DNA from: Herpetosiphonaceae bacterium
GTDB taxonomy: Bacteria > Chloroflexota > Chloroflexia > Chloroflexales > Kallotenuaceae
Length of the DNA stretch: 64,000 nucleotides
Assembly: GCA_036374795.1 (NCBI GenBank)
Contig: DASUTC010000067.1
Coordinates: forward strand, 41,035-105,034
Reading direction: 5' to 3'
A program made the translations under genes and the position numbers. The notes beneath the pieces were generated by a model. That model saw nothing but the letters and a program-made list of their open reading frames with translations. It did no database searches and was not told the DNA's origin. The stretch's first letter is position 1; each line of letters begins with the position of its first letter. Shown here piece by piece: positions 43,340 through 54,179 of this stretch.

Positions 43340-43369
43340 AGTGTAGGTAGATTGCACGAGCTTCGACAA
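43340..43369 (-). promoter_or_regulatory. Promoter of the signalling operon
   Basis: On the minus strand TTGTCG (43369-43364), an 18-base spacer and TACACT (43345-43340). Confidence 0.5.
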
Positions 43370-43461
43370 CGCCTCAAGATTACGACGAGATGAACGCCCT
43401 TTAAGCCAAAGGTACTACGAGCGTATAGTACTCTGCGCGCTGCCGATCGCGTAGCTCATAG

Positions 43462-44115
43462 CTAGTCGATCGGCTCTTTATCGATCGCCCAGACGCACTC
43501 GTTGCTGCCCATAGCACGGCACTCGATCTGCTGGACCTTGAAGTTACGGCCACCCGTGACCCAGTTCAGCGCCTCTTCGAGGATGCCCTGCGCGATGTAG
43601 CAGCATGGCCGGTCGGTGCTTCGGCCCCAGCAGACCGGGCATTTTTCGATGATATACATGAACTGGCCTTTGCGCTCTTCGACGCGCGTGGGCTGATCGG
43701 AGAAGCGGGCAAAGGTCTGCGCCGTCAGGTTCAGCGTGATCTTCATTTTGATGGTCATCGGCATCAGCTTAAGCGCCAGATCGCCGACGCCAAGCAGCGG
43801 GCCGAACTCTTTCAGACCGAGATTAAAGGCATAACGCCCCGCTCGAAGCTCCATCCCGCGCGCGCCACGCACGCCGTACATGGTTTCCATCGCCTCCATG
43901 ATCGCCGCGAGGTCACGGAAGGGAAACTCGCGCTTGTAATCGTTGGCGGGGTAGCTGTTGACGAGATGTTTGGTGCCTGCCAGATTCAGCAGCGCGTTCA
44001 CGCCGTTTCGCCCCATAACATCTTCAAGACTCAGCAGGGCCAGGCGCGCAATTTTATTCGGGTAAAAACGTGGCTCGAGTTCTGTTTCCTGCACACTCGG
44101 ATTCGCCGATGCCAT
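43462..44115 (-). CDS. V4R-domain protein
   Basis: 217 residues. The C-terminal half is a V4R (4-vinyl reductase) domain: a small-molecule-binding alpha/beta fold with Cys residues in EKCPVCWGRSTDRPCCY and IECRAMGSNECVW. Related proteins occur in Chloroflexus and other bacteria; the name comes from BchJ, once linked to bacteriochlorophyll 4-vinyl reduction. The Cys cluster could bind zinc or an Fe-S cluster. The ATG at 44115 has AAGGAG 8 bases upstream. Own promoter, so a separate unit. No chlorophyll genes lie in the window. Confidence 0.82.
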   Translation of the reverse strand: MASANPSVQETELEPRFYPNKIARLALLSLEDVMGRNGVNALLNLAGTKHLVNSYPANDYKREFPFRDLAAIMEAMETMYGVRGARGMELRAGRYAFNLGLKEFGPLLGVGDLALKLMPMTIKMKITLNLTAQTFARFSDQPTRVEERKGQFMYIIEKCPVCWGRSTDRPCCYIAQGILEEALNWVTGGRNFKVQQIECRAMGSNECVWAIDKEPID

Positions 44116-44176
44116 AAAAAAGCTCCTTCGGTGCGTGGGATTAACCGCAGGCAGGTATGGTGCAAGTTAGTAATTC

Positions 44177-44206
44177 ATTCTACACAGCGGTATAAAGCTA
44201 CGTCAA
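44177..44206 (-). promoter_or_regulatory. Promoter of the V4R gene
   Basis: On the minus strand TTGACG (44206-44201), an 18-base spacer and TAGAAT (44182-44177). Confidence 0.55.
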
Positions 44207-44295
44207 CAACGGGCGCAGTGCAGCAGTAGGATGCATCCGTAGTACTTATGGGATAAGCTGAGAAGGCATGTTTGTCGAACGATCCCCACAGCGGC

Positions 44296-47175
<2,880 letters not shown>

Positions 47176-47220
47176 CGGCGCGCGCTCCACGTTGTTGGCT
47201 CGACCATCTCGATTTCAGCT

Positions 47221-47226
47221 TATAAT
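47221..47226 (+). promoter_or_regulatory. TATAAT element in the divergent uvrA-hutH region
   Basis: Perfect TATAAT 88 bases before the ammonia-lyase start, without a good -35. The reverse strand reads TTATAAG nearby, so both genes could use this region. Confidence 0.3.
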
Positions 47227-47313
47227 CACTCACGGCATGCTCGGCGCGATGCAGCGCGCGAGCACGCATTATAGCAGACCTGCTACGATCGACGCTGTTC
47301 CAAGGAGCTTGAT

Positions 47314-48942
47314 ATGCAAACGATATTGCTCGACGGCGAGCATTTGACGATTGAGGCTGTGGTTCAGGCTGCCCGCGATACGACCGCGCGCGTCGGGATC
47401 ACCGAGGCGGCTTGCGGGCGCATGGAGCGCTCGCGCGCGGCGGTGGATCGCTTTGTCGCGGAGGGCGCGGTGATCTACGGTATTACGACGGGCTTCGGCA
47501 AGTTTCAAGATCGGGTGATACCCAGCGACGAGGTCGAGCAGCTTCAGCGCAACATCGTGATGAGCCACGCGGTGGGCACCGGGCCGCTGCTGGACCCGGA
47601 TGTCGTTCGCGCGATGATTCTGGTGCGCGCCAATACGCTGGCGAAAGGCGTCTCCGGCATTCGTCCGCTGGTCGTCGAGCGCCTGCTGGATCTGCTGCAC
47701 CATGATCTGATCCCGCTCGTGCCCGCTCAGGGCTCGCTCGGCTCGTCGGGCGATCTCGCGCCGCTGGCGCATATCGCGCTGGTGCTGATCGGCATGGGCG
47801 AGGCGCAGCTCAAGGGCACGCAGATGCCGGGCGCGGAGGCACTCGCGGCGGTCGGGTGGGAGCCGCTGACCTTGCAGGCGAAGGAGGGGCTGGCGCTCAC
47901 GAATGGGACCGCGCTGATGGCGGGCCTGGGCGCGCTGGTGATTCACGACTCCGAGGTCGTGTGCCGCACCGCCGATGTTGCCGCCGCGCTGTCGTTCGAG
48001 GCGATGGCGGGCGTGCCGATGGCGCTCGATCCACGGATTCACGCGGCGCGTCCGCATCCCCGGCAGATGGAGTGCGCGGCGTTTCTGCGGCGGGTGCTCG
48101 ACGGCAGCGCGCTGCTGTGGGGCGGTCAGGGCGGTCAGCAGCGCGCCGAGCAGAATGTCGCCAACCTGCCGCCGCATCTGCAACCGGCGGGCTGGAAGGT
48201 GCAGGATGCCTACTCGCTGCGCTGCACGCCACAGGTGCATGGTGCCGTCCGCGATAGCGTGGCCTATGCGCGCTGGGCGATCGAGATCGAGCTTAATAGT
48301 GCTACCGATAATCCACTTATTTTCGTCGATGAGGCGGGGCAGGTCGAGGCGCTCTCCGGCGGCAATTTTCACGGCGAGCCGCTGGCGCTGGCACTGGACT
48401 ATCTGGCGCTGGGTCTGACCGAGCTGGGCAATATCTCCGAGCGGCGTCTGGCGCGGCTGCTCGATCCGGCGCGGCATGGCGGGCTGCTGCCGCCGTTTTT
48501 GATCGAGCACGGCGGCCTGAACTCAGGGCTGATGCTGGTGCAGTACACGGCAGCCGCGCTGGCCTCCGAAAACAAAGTGCTGGCGCATCCTGCCAGCGCC
48601 GACACGATCCCCACTTCGGCGGGCCAGGAAGATCATAACAGCATGGGCGCGACCGCCGCGCGGCAGGCGCACGCGGTGCTGTGCAACCTCCAGACGATCG
48701 TGGCGTGCGAGGCGCTGGCGGCGTGCCAGGCGATCGATCTGCGCTGGAAGCTCTACCCTGAGCATACCCGCGAGATGCTCAACCTTGGCCGTGGCACCGC
48801 CGCCGCCTACGCGCTGATCCGGCAGCACGTGCCCTTTCTGGAGGCCGACGCGGTGCTGTATCCTTATATCGAGGCGGTGCGGCGGCTGGTGGCGAGCGGC
48901 GCGCTATGTAACGTCGTCGAGACGGCGCTGGCAGGGGAATAA
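47314..48942 (+). CDS. hutH: Histidine ammonia-lyase
   Basis: Deaminates histidine to urocanate (EC 4.3.1.3). 542 residues, about 30 longer than most HutH. Family motifs: [10 protein letters not shown] with the catalytic Tyr, [14 protein letters not shown] helix ([16 protein letters not shown]) and NGTALMAG. The MIO prosthetic-group tripeptide, normally Ala-Ser-Gly, reads Ser144-Ser145-Gly146 in [14 protein letters not shown]. An insertion near residue 265 ([14 protein letters not shown]) explains part of the length. AAGGAG before the ATG. No hutU, hutI or hutG adjoins it. An aromatic-amino-acid lyase or aminomutase activity cannot be excluded. Confidence 0.87.
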   Translation: MQTILLDGEHLTIEAVVQAARDTTARVGITEAACGRMERSRAAVDRFVAEGAVIYGITTGFGKFQDRVIPSDEVEQLQRNIVMSHAVGTGPLLDPDVVRAMILVRANTLAKGVSGIRPLVVERLLDLLHHDLIPLVPAQGSLGSSGDLAPLAHIALVLIGMGEAQLKGTQMPGAEALAAVGWEPLTLQAKEGLALTNGTALMAGLGALVIHDSEVVCRTADVAAALSFEAMAGVPMALDPRIHAARPHPRQMECAAFLRRVLDGSALLWGGQGGQQRAEQNVANLPPHLQPAGWKVQDAYSLRCTPQVHGAVRDSVAYARWAIEIELNSATDNPLIFVDEAGQVEALSGGNFHGEPLALALDYLALGLTELGNISERRLARLLDPARHGGLLPPFLIEHGGLNSGLMLVQYTAAALASENKVLAHPASADTIPTSAGQEDHNSMGATAARQAHAVLCNLQTIVACEALAACQAIDLRWKLYPEHTREMLNLGRGTAAAYALIRQHVPFLEADAVLYPYIEAVRRLVASGALCNVVETALAGE

Positions 48943-48943
48943 G

Positions 48944-49047
48944 AAGAACAAAGAAGAAAGAACAGGCGGAGGAACAAGAGAACACAGGAACAACGGCTTA
49001 ACTTCTTTGTTCGCTTGTTCCCTTGTTTCCTTGTTCCCTGTTCCGCC
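48944..49047. repeat. Heptad/octad repeat hairpin after hutH
   Basis: Left arm from about 48965 (GGCGGAGGAACAAGAGAAC) and right arm ending at 49047 (GTTCCCTGTTCCGCC) fold into a long imperfect stem. The central AACAACGGCTTAACTTC resembles the loop region at 1061-1077. It abuts the stop codon of the convergent small gene at 49047. Confidence 0.7.
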
Positions 49048-49235
49048 TAGCGCTCCAGGTCTTCGGCCAGCTCTTCCAGCAGCTCTTTGACCTGCCGCTC
49101 GGTCATCTCGGTCGCGCCGAGGTCGGCTGTGTTGGCGGCAATGCCCTCCTGCTCCAGAAACGCGATAATATGCTCGCGATGCGCGGCCTGCATCTGCTGC
49201 GGGATCACTTCGCCTAGGCGAACTTTGACGACCAT
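49047..49235 (-). CDS. Hypothetical small protein
   Basis: 62 residues, MVVKVRLGEVIPQQ... with a strongly acidic, helical C-terminus (TERQVKELLEELAEDLER). GGAG sequences lie upstream of the ATG at 49235. Convergent with hutH. No family recognised; amphipathic helices could mediate protein binding. Confidence 0.5.
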   Translation of the reverse strand: MVVKVRLGEVIPQQMQAAHREHIIAFLEQEGIAANTADLGATEMTERQVKELLEELAEDLER

Positions 49236-49370
49236 ACGCTCCACTCCGTGTGCTGCTTGTGCTCGATCGGCTGTTGCTGCAATCCTACACGAGCGCGGGC
49301 AATCTTGCCAGGGTCGGACGGTCGAATCTGAAAGGCCGATTGCACCTACTTCTGGATCACCCGCGTGATT

Positions 49371-50981
49371 TTATGGCAGCGCCGGGTAGATCTTGGCCGA
49401 GATCGCCTCGATCGTGTCAATGCCGTAGCGCATGGATGGATTGGGCCGGGTATACACGGCGATGGCGTAGCGCTTGCGCTGGCCTTTGATATAGCCGACC
49501 GAGTTGATCGCCCAGCCTTCGTCTTCGGGATACCAGCCGTTTTTGACCGCCACCGACAGCCCATCGGGCACGCCCGCGCTCACGCCCCAGCGCTGCCCCG
49601 GCGTCACGCCGCGCATCAATTCCAGCGCGTAATGGCACAGCTTCGCGTTCAAGATCGTGCAGTTGGCGAGCTTGGTCATCAGCCGGGCCATGTCCTGCGC
49701 GGTCGTGGTGCTGGCACCCCAGCCGTCGGGGTTGATGTTGGTGTTTTGAATCCCGATCGAGCGCAGATAGCGCTCAAGCGGCCCTGCGCCGCCAACGTGG
49801 ATGAACAGATTGGTCGCCGCGTCGTTGCTGCTCTGCTGGATCATCGAGCGCAGCAGGCGATCCTCCCAGCCCGCGACTCCGCGTTTTTCGCGGATGGCTT
49901 TGTTGAGCACGCCGACCATGATCGGCACTTTGGCCGTGCTGTACATTGGAAACGCGCGCGTCCCGCCGATGCTGTACAGATCGCCGCTTTTCAGATCCAG
50001 CACGGCGGCTCCAACCAGGCCGCTGCGCTCCAGCGCGATCTGCGCCGCCGCTGGCGATAGCTCTTCCAGCTTGCGAATCGTCGGGTTGGCGTCGAGCGCG
50101 CTGCTGGGATCGAAGGTCGCGCCATCCTCGGCGGTGCCGTAGCGCCACTGCGCGTACTGTCGCCCGACGTTGCCCCACTCGACGCGCCAGCCTTCGGGGT
50201 TGGCGGGCGTGTAGGTCAGCACGCGGCGCTCGAATGCCTGCACCAGCACATCCTGCGGCACCCGGTTGACCATGACCGTGGCCCAGTATGGCTCGGTGAG
50301 CGGTCGGCCCGCGATGTACAGCAGTTGGTCCGAGGGCAGCGCGGTGGTGAAGACATCGGGGATATTATGCCCAAGCACATCATCGTAGGCGCGCAGATGA
50401 ACATCGTAGCCGAGCAGGCGCTCGTCCTGGCGCACCACGCCGCCCTTGCCGACAACCTCCGTCACGATCGCATCGTAGTCGACCCGCGACGGCGCGCGCT
50501 GGTCGTTGTTCAACGAGGCCAGCGGCCTGAGATCGATATAGGTGATCGTCTGCTCCGCAGGCACGTCGAGGTCGCCCGCGACGGGCACGGCGGCTGGCTC
50601 GCGGGCTTCGTACGCCGCATCGCCCACCTGCATCTGGCCGCTGATCAGCTCGCGCGCAAGCAGCCCTGATGTCACAAACCATGTCTCATCCGGGTCCGCG
50701 TCTGGCCGGGTCACTTCCATACGCGCCTTGTCGAGATACCAGACGTTGCGGGTCTGCGACGGCGCTTCGGCGTACGATTCTGCTCCACTCCGAAAGATTT
50801 GCGGCCCCCAGGTCCACGTTTGGCTCACGTCGCCATTGGCGATCGGAGCGTCGTCGGCAGCCCAGCGCATGGCAATATCGGGTGATGGCGCGACTCCATG
50901 CAGCGGTGTGGCGGTGCTGGCTGCGGGAACGATCAGGGCCAATCCAAGAAGACACGCGCTGAGGGGGTGAAACGGACGCAC
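49371..50981 (-). CDS. Exported serine hydrolase, class A beta-lactamase-like
   Basis: 536 residues from a GTG at 50981 with AAGGAG upstream; the frame continues to 51107 but lacks support there. A signal peptide (PLSACLLGLALIVPAASTAT) is followed by a ~270-residue N-terminal domain ending in EWGNVGRQYAQWRYG, a motif I associate with secreted Chloroflexota proteins. The C-terminal domain has S348-x-x-K351 (YSTAKVP), S-x-N (QQSSND) and K-x-G (VKNGW), the three beta-lactamase/PBP elements. A classical Glu166 equivalent is not obvious. It could be a peptidase, esterase or penicillin-interacting enzyme; resistance is not implied. Confidence 0.82.
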   Translation of the reverse strand: MRPFHPLSACLLGLALIVPAASTATPLHGVAPSPDIAMRWAADDAPIANGDVSQTWTWGPQIFRSGAESYAEAPSQTRNVWYLDKARMEVTRPDADPDETWFVTSGLLARELISGQMQVGDAAYEAREPAAVPVAGDLDVPAEQTITYIDLRPLASLNNDQRAPSRVDYDAIVTEVVGKGGVVRQDERLLGYDVHLRAYDDVLGHNIPDVFTTALPSDQLLYIAGRPLTEPYWATVMVNRVPQDVLVQAFERRVLTYTPANPEGWRVEWGNVGRQYAQWRYGTAEDGATFDPSSALDANPTIRKLEELSPAAAQIALERSGLVGAAVLDLKSGDLYSIGGTRAFPMYSTAKVPIMVGVLNKAIREKRGVAGWEDRLLRSMIQQSSNDAATNLFIHVGGAGPLERYLRSIGIQNTNINPDGWGASTTTAQDMARLMTKLANCTILNAKLCHYALELMRGVTPGQRWGVSAGVPDGLSVAVKNGWYPEDEGWAINSVGYIKGQRKRYAIAVYTRPNPSMRYGIDTIEAISAKIYPALP

Positions 50982-51097
50982 AGGACACTCCTTCTTTAAG
51001 CTAGTCTGCAACGACGCTGCGCCGCGCTGTCCGCCAGGATACCATAGCTCCGTGTCCTCTTCGATCGCGAGAAGCTGACAGGATGATTGCAGTGTGC

Positions 51098-51127
51098 GAA
51101 GTTTCAAGTTTCAAGTTTCAAGTTTCC
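51098..51127. repeat. Heptad repeat tract (AAGTTTC x4)
   Basis: Four consecutive AAGTTTC-type units, the most regular 7-base array in the window. Lies between two minus-strand genes in a 160-base gap with nothing else recognisable. Confidence 0.8.
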
Positions 51128-51267
51128 TGCTTCGAGACGCATCTGGCAGTGTACCATTCTTCGGCCAGACGCCTGCGCCCGCCGCCGTATCTTCGAGGTA
51201 GCCGAAAGCATACGCGCCCATCAGGCGATGAGCGCGCATGGTGACGTGTGATGTAGAGCGGTGGATG

Positions 51268-52833
51268 TTAGCGGCAGAAGAGGTAGGGCGCGGGATCGAC
51301 GTTAACGCCCTGCCGCCAGGTTTCGTAGTGCAGATGCGGCCCTGTGGCCCAGCCGGTCTGACCAACCGTGCCGATGATCGTGCCCGCCTCGACGTAATCG
51401 CCGTTGCCGACCAGGACGCTGCTCAGGTGGGCGTAGGCGGTGCGCCAGCCCGCATCGCTGCTGATTGCCACGTAGTTGCCAGCCGGCCACGAGTTCAAGA
51501 CAACCTGCACCCGTCCCGAATGGCTGGCGACGATTGGCGTGCCCGCCGTCGGGCCGCCCTGCACGATCAGATCGACACCGCCCCACTGCGCCGCCGGGGC
51601 ATGTGTGCCGACGCCCCAGCCCTGGACCACGATCACCGAGCCGCGCTCAGGCTCCAGCGGGCAGCGATGCGGCTCCCCGGCCTTTGCCGACGACTCCAGG
51701 CGCGTGACCTGGAGCGTGTAGGTGCGCTCGGCGACCGGCTCGGCAGGGCGCTGGTTGCCGTGGTTGCCCACGAGGATAAATCCGGTCTTTGGACCACGAC
51801 CAGGCACGCAGAGATCGATCTGGCTGCGCAGCTCGCCCGGCGCTGCGTTATCGTTTCCGCCCAGCGGTGGCCTGCGGTTGCGCTCAGGGCCATACACGAT
51901 CACGTTCGTATCGATGCCCGGCGAAAGATGATCCGTCGCGACACGATAGCAGGTGCCGCCAGTAAGCTGCACCTGAAAGAAATCGTTGTCGGTGCAGCCG
52001 CTATCGTCGGGGCAGACGAAGTTCAGGCCCGCTACCGGTTCGTTGACCGCAATCGTCGGGGCATGATCGAAGTCATAGTTGTTTTCGTAGGCATCCTTGC
52101 CCCACGAAACTGTTACCGACGGCGCTGGCGTGGGCGCGGGCGGCGCTGCGGTAGGCTCGGCAGGCTTAGGGAACGCGGTCGGCCAGACGAGATCCGCTGG
52201 CAGGCCCGGCAAGCCAGGCACATTGATCTCGCCCGCGACATCTTCGGCGCTTGCAGGCGGTGGCTGCTGCGGCTCGGACGGCAGCGCTGTCGCGGTTGGG
52301 GTGGCTGTCGGCGGCGCTGCGGGCGGCACGATCGCCTCGGCGGGTGGCGGCGATGGCTGCTCCGGTGCTGCTGGGACGCTCTCTGCCTGAGGCGTGTCCG
52401 TCGCCCGCAGCATCTCTGCGGCGACGCCCAGCGATTCTGACAGAGGATTTGGCACAGCGCTCGACTGGACCTCGGCGACATAGGCCGATGCGGCGCTCAG
52501 CGAGGCAGATAGTGGCGCGCTCACCGGATCAAGCTCGTCGGCATGAGCGCTCTGCAAGCCCCAGGTGATCGTCAGCGCGGCGGCTACCGCTACCAGCGTT
52601 CGCGCCCGCCCGGACGAGAGCGTCGGCTCCACGATCTGGCGTGCTACCAGACCACCCTCCAGCGTTGTGTCGGCGAGGCCAAAGAACGACGCGACACGGT
52701 GCCGCTCATCGGGCGAAAGCGGGCGTCCCTGATACTCGAAGGCGGCGAGTCGGCGCGTCCCGACTCCGGTAACGAGCGATAGCTCAGAGAAGGTAAGGGC
52801 GTACGTTCGACGAAGTGCGTGCAATGTTGTCAT
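51268..52833 (-). CDS. HTH-TM-LytM fusion protein with degenerate M23 domain
   Basis: 521 residues. Residues 1-55 form an XRE-type helix-turn-helix (LTFSELSLVTGVGTRRLAAFE). A hydrophobic segment (about 79-92) is followed by a ~150-residue Pro/Ala/Ser linker, a beta domain (about 245-385, pre-peptidase C-terminal-like) and an M23/LytM domain. In the latter, H469 and the H500-L-H502 motif are present, but the first zinc ligand His of H-x-G-x-D is Trp417 (QWGGVDL, codon 51583-51585), so it is probably inactive. The layout recalls RodZ fused to a LytM factor, suggesting a cell-envelope scaffold rather than an enzyme. Confidence 0.8.
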   Translation of the reverse strand: MTTLHALRRTYALTFSELSLVTGVGTRRLAAFEYQGRPLSPDERHRVASFFGLADTTLEGGLVARQIVEPTLSSGRARTLVAVAAALTITWGLQSAHADELDPVSAPLSASLSAASAYVAEVQSSAVPNPLSESLGVAAEMLRATDTPQAESVPAAPEQPSPPPAEAIVPPAAPPTATPTATALPSEPQQPPPASAEDVAGEINVPGLPGLPADLVWPTAFPKPAEPTAAPPAPTPAPSVTVSWGKDAYENNYDFDHAPTIAVNEPVAGLNFVCPDDSGCTDNDFFQVQLTGGTCYRVATDHLSPGIDTNVIVYGPERNRRPPLGGNDNAAPGELRSQIDLCVPGRGPKTGFILVGNHGNQRPAEPVAERTYTLQVTRLESSAKAGEPHRCPLEPERGSVIVVQGWGVGTHAPAAQWGGVDLIVQGGPTAGTPIVASHSGRVQVVLNSWPAGNYVAISSDAGWRTAYAHLSSVLVGNGDYVEAGTIIGTVGQTGWATGPHLHYETWRQGVNVDPAPYLFCR

Positions 52834-53090
52834 GCTAGGACTTCCCTTCGACGTGGAAAAAGGAATAATTGCAACGATCCGTGTGTACCATGATTCTGTG
52901 GGGGCGGTCGCCTGGGCGCGGCTATCAAGGCCGTGGATAGCAGCTTGGCTACCTGCTCCGGTATTCCTGCTCCTGAAACTAAGCGCGAGATGCTGCTCTG
53001 CGCTGTTGTCGGGAAAGAAGCTTAAGCGGTCGCCAGCATCCTACCGTGAAGTATGCCGGAGGGTGATGCCGGAACTTAACAGCTCGATGA

Positions 53091-53126
53091 CAAAACAAAG
53101 GCCGCGCAGCATATGCTGCGCGACCG
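53091..53126 (-). terminator. Intrinsic terminator after the quinone-reductase-like gene
   Basis: Stem centred on a 20-base palindrome (53103-53122, core GCAGCATATGCTGC), then on the minus strand CTTTGTTTTG. The rest of 52834-53186 holds no convincing gene. Confidence 0.75.
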
Positions 53127-53186
53127 CTGCTCGTTGATCGGCTATCCTCAGCCGGTGATGCGAGAAGCAAGCATCGGCTGCTCCGG

Positions 53187-54170
53187 TCAGGGCACAAGCA
53201 GCATCCGCCCGGTACTGGCTCCGCGCTCCATCAGCGCGTGAGCCTCGGCGGCCCGCTCTAGAGCATACTCCTGGTGCGGCGGCGCGACGATCCGCCCTTC
53301 GGCCAGCCATGCGCAGATCTGGCGCATGTCGGAGCGGAGATCCGCGCCTGTGAGATTTTCCGAGCTATACCCGGTCAGGCGCAATTCCTGAAGCAGATCC
53401 CAGGCCGTGAAGCAGAGATTCTCGCCCGATGCGGCGCCGACCAGACACAGCCGACCGCCGCGCCGCAGCGCGGCTACGCTCTCACGGAACGTCTCGCCGC
53501 CGATCGTATCCAGCAGCGCATCGACGCTGCGCGCTCCCAGCCGCTCCGTCAGGCTGTGCTCGCGCAGGTGAACGATCTCGTCAGCGCCGATGCCGCGCAG
53601 ATACTCGTCCTTGGCACCAGATGAGGTTGTCGCGACGACACGCGCGCCCAGCGCATGGGCGATCGAAACCGCGGCCGATCCGACGCCGCCGCTCGCGCCG
53701 TGGATCACGATCGTCTCGCCCGCGCGCAGGTCAAGCCGTCTGATGCCGTTGTAGGCGGTGACGGCAGCCAGTCCGAGCGCCGCGACGGCCAGCGGATCGA
53801 GATCGTCGGGAATGATCGCGACCGTATCGGCCTCGACTGTCACAAGCTCCTGGTAGCCACCCGGACGAACGCCGTGAATGCCGCCCAGCCGCTGCATCAT
53901 CGTGATCGCCCGCTCGCCGACCCGCACCTGCTCCACGCCGCTGCCGATCTCGACCACATCGCCCAGCGCCTCAAGTCCAGGCGTGTACGGAAACGGGCGC
54001 TGCGCCATGATCGGCCAGTTGCCGCTGCGGATCTCGATGTCGGCGCGATTGACCGGCGCGGCGATGACCCTCAGCCGGATCTCGTCGGGTTGCAGCGCCG
54101 GGAGCGCGATCTCGGCCAGCTCAAGGACCTCAGGCCCGCCGTAGCGCTGCATCTGGATTGCTCTCGGCAT
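53187..54170 (-). CDS. Medium-chain dehydrogenase/quinone oxidoreductase-like protein
   Basis: 327 residues. NAD(P)H-binding motif GASGGVGSAAV at about residue 152 and the QOR-type N-terminus AIQMQRYGGPEVLEL. Zinc-ligand residues of alcohol dehydrogenases are absent, pointing to the quinone oxidoreductase/zeta-crystallin branch, which reduces quinones or enals with NADPH. The second of two tandem ATGs (54170) is better spaced from GAGGAG. It begins 10 bases after glgX stops, so it is likely cotranscribed with it, though no functional link is obvious. Confidence 0.88.
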   Translation of the reverse strand: MPRAIQMQRYGGPEVLELAEIALPALQPDEIRLRVIAAPVNRADIEIRSGNWPIMAQRPFPYTPGLEALGDVVEIGSGVEQVRVGERAITMMQRLGGIHGVRPGGYQELVTVEADTVAIIPDDLDPLAVAALGLAAVTAYNGIRRLDLRAGETIVIHGASGGVGSAAVSIAHALGARVVATTSSGAKDEYLRGIGADEIVHLREHSLTERLGARSVDALLDTIGGETFRESVAALRRGGRLCLVGAASGENLCFTAWDLLQELRLTGYSSENLTGADLRSDMRQICAWLAEGRIVAPPHQEYALERAAEAHALMERGASTGRMLLVP

Positions 54171-54179
54171 CATCCCTCC

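Noticed and set aside
49371..50981. Annotation as an antibiotic-resistance beta-lactamase
   Set aside because: The Ser-x-x-Lys, Ser-x-Asn and Lys-x-Gly elements are shared with peptidases and esterases, and a general-base Glu typical of class A enzymes is not evident.
51098..51127. Possible phase-variable promoter or coding repeat
   Set aside because: The array is not inside a supported gene and not between promoter elements I can identify, so phase variation has no visible target.
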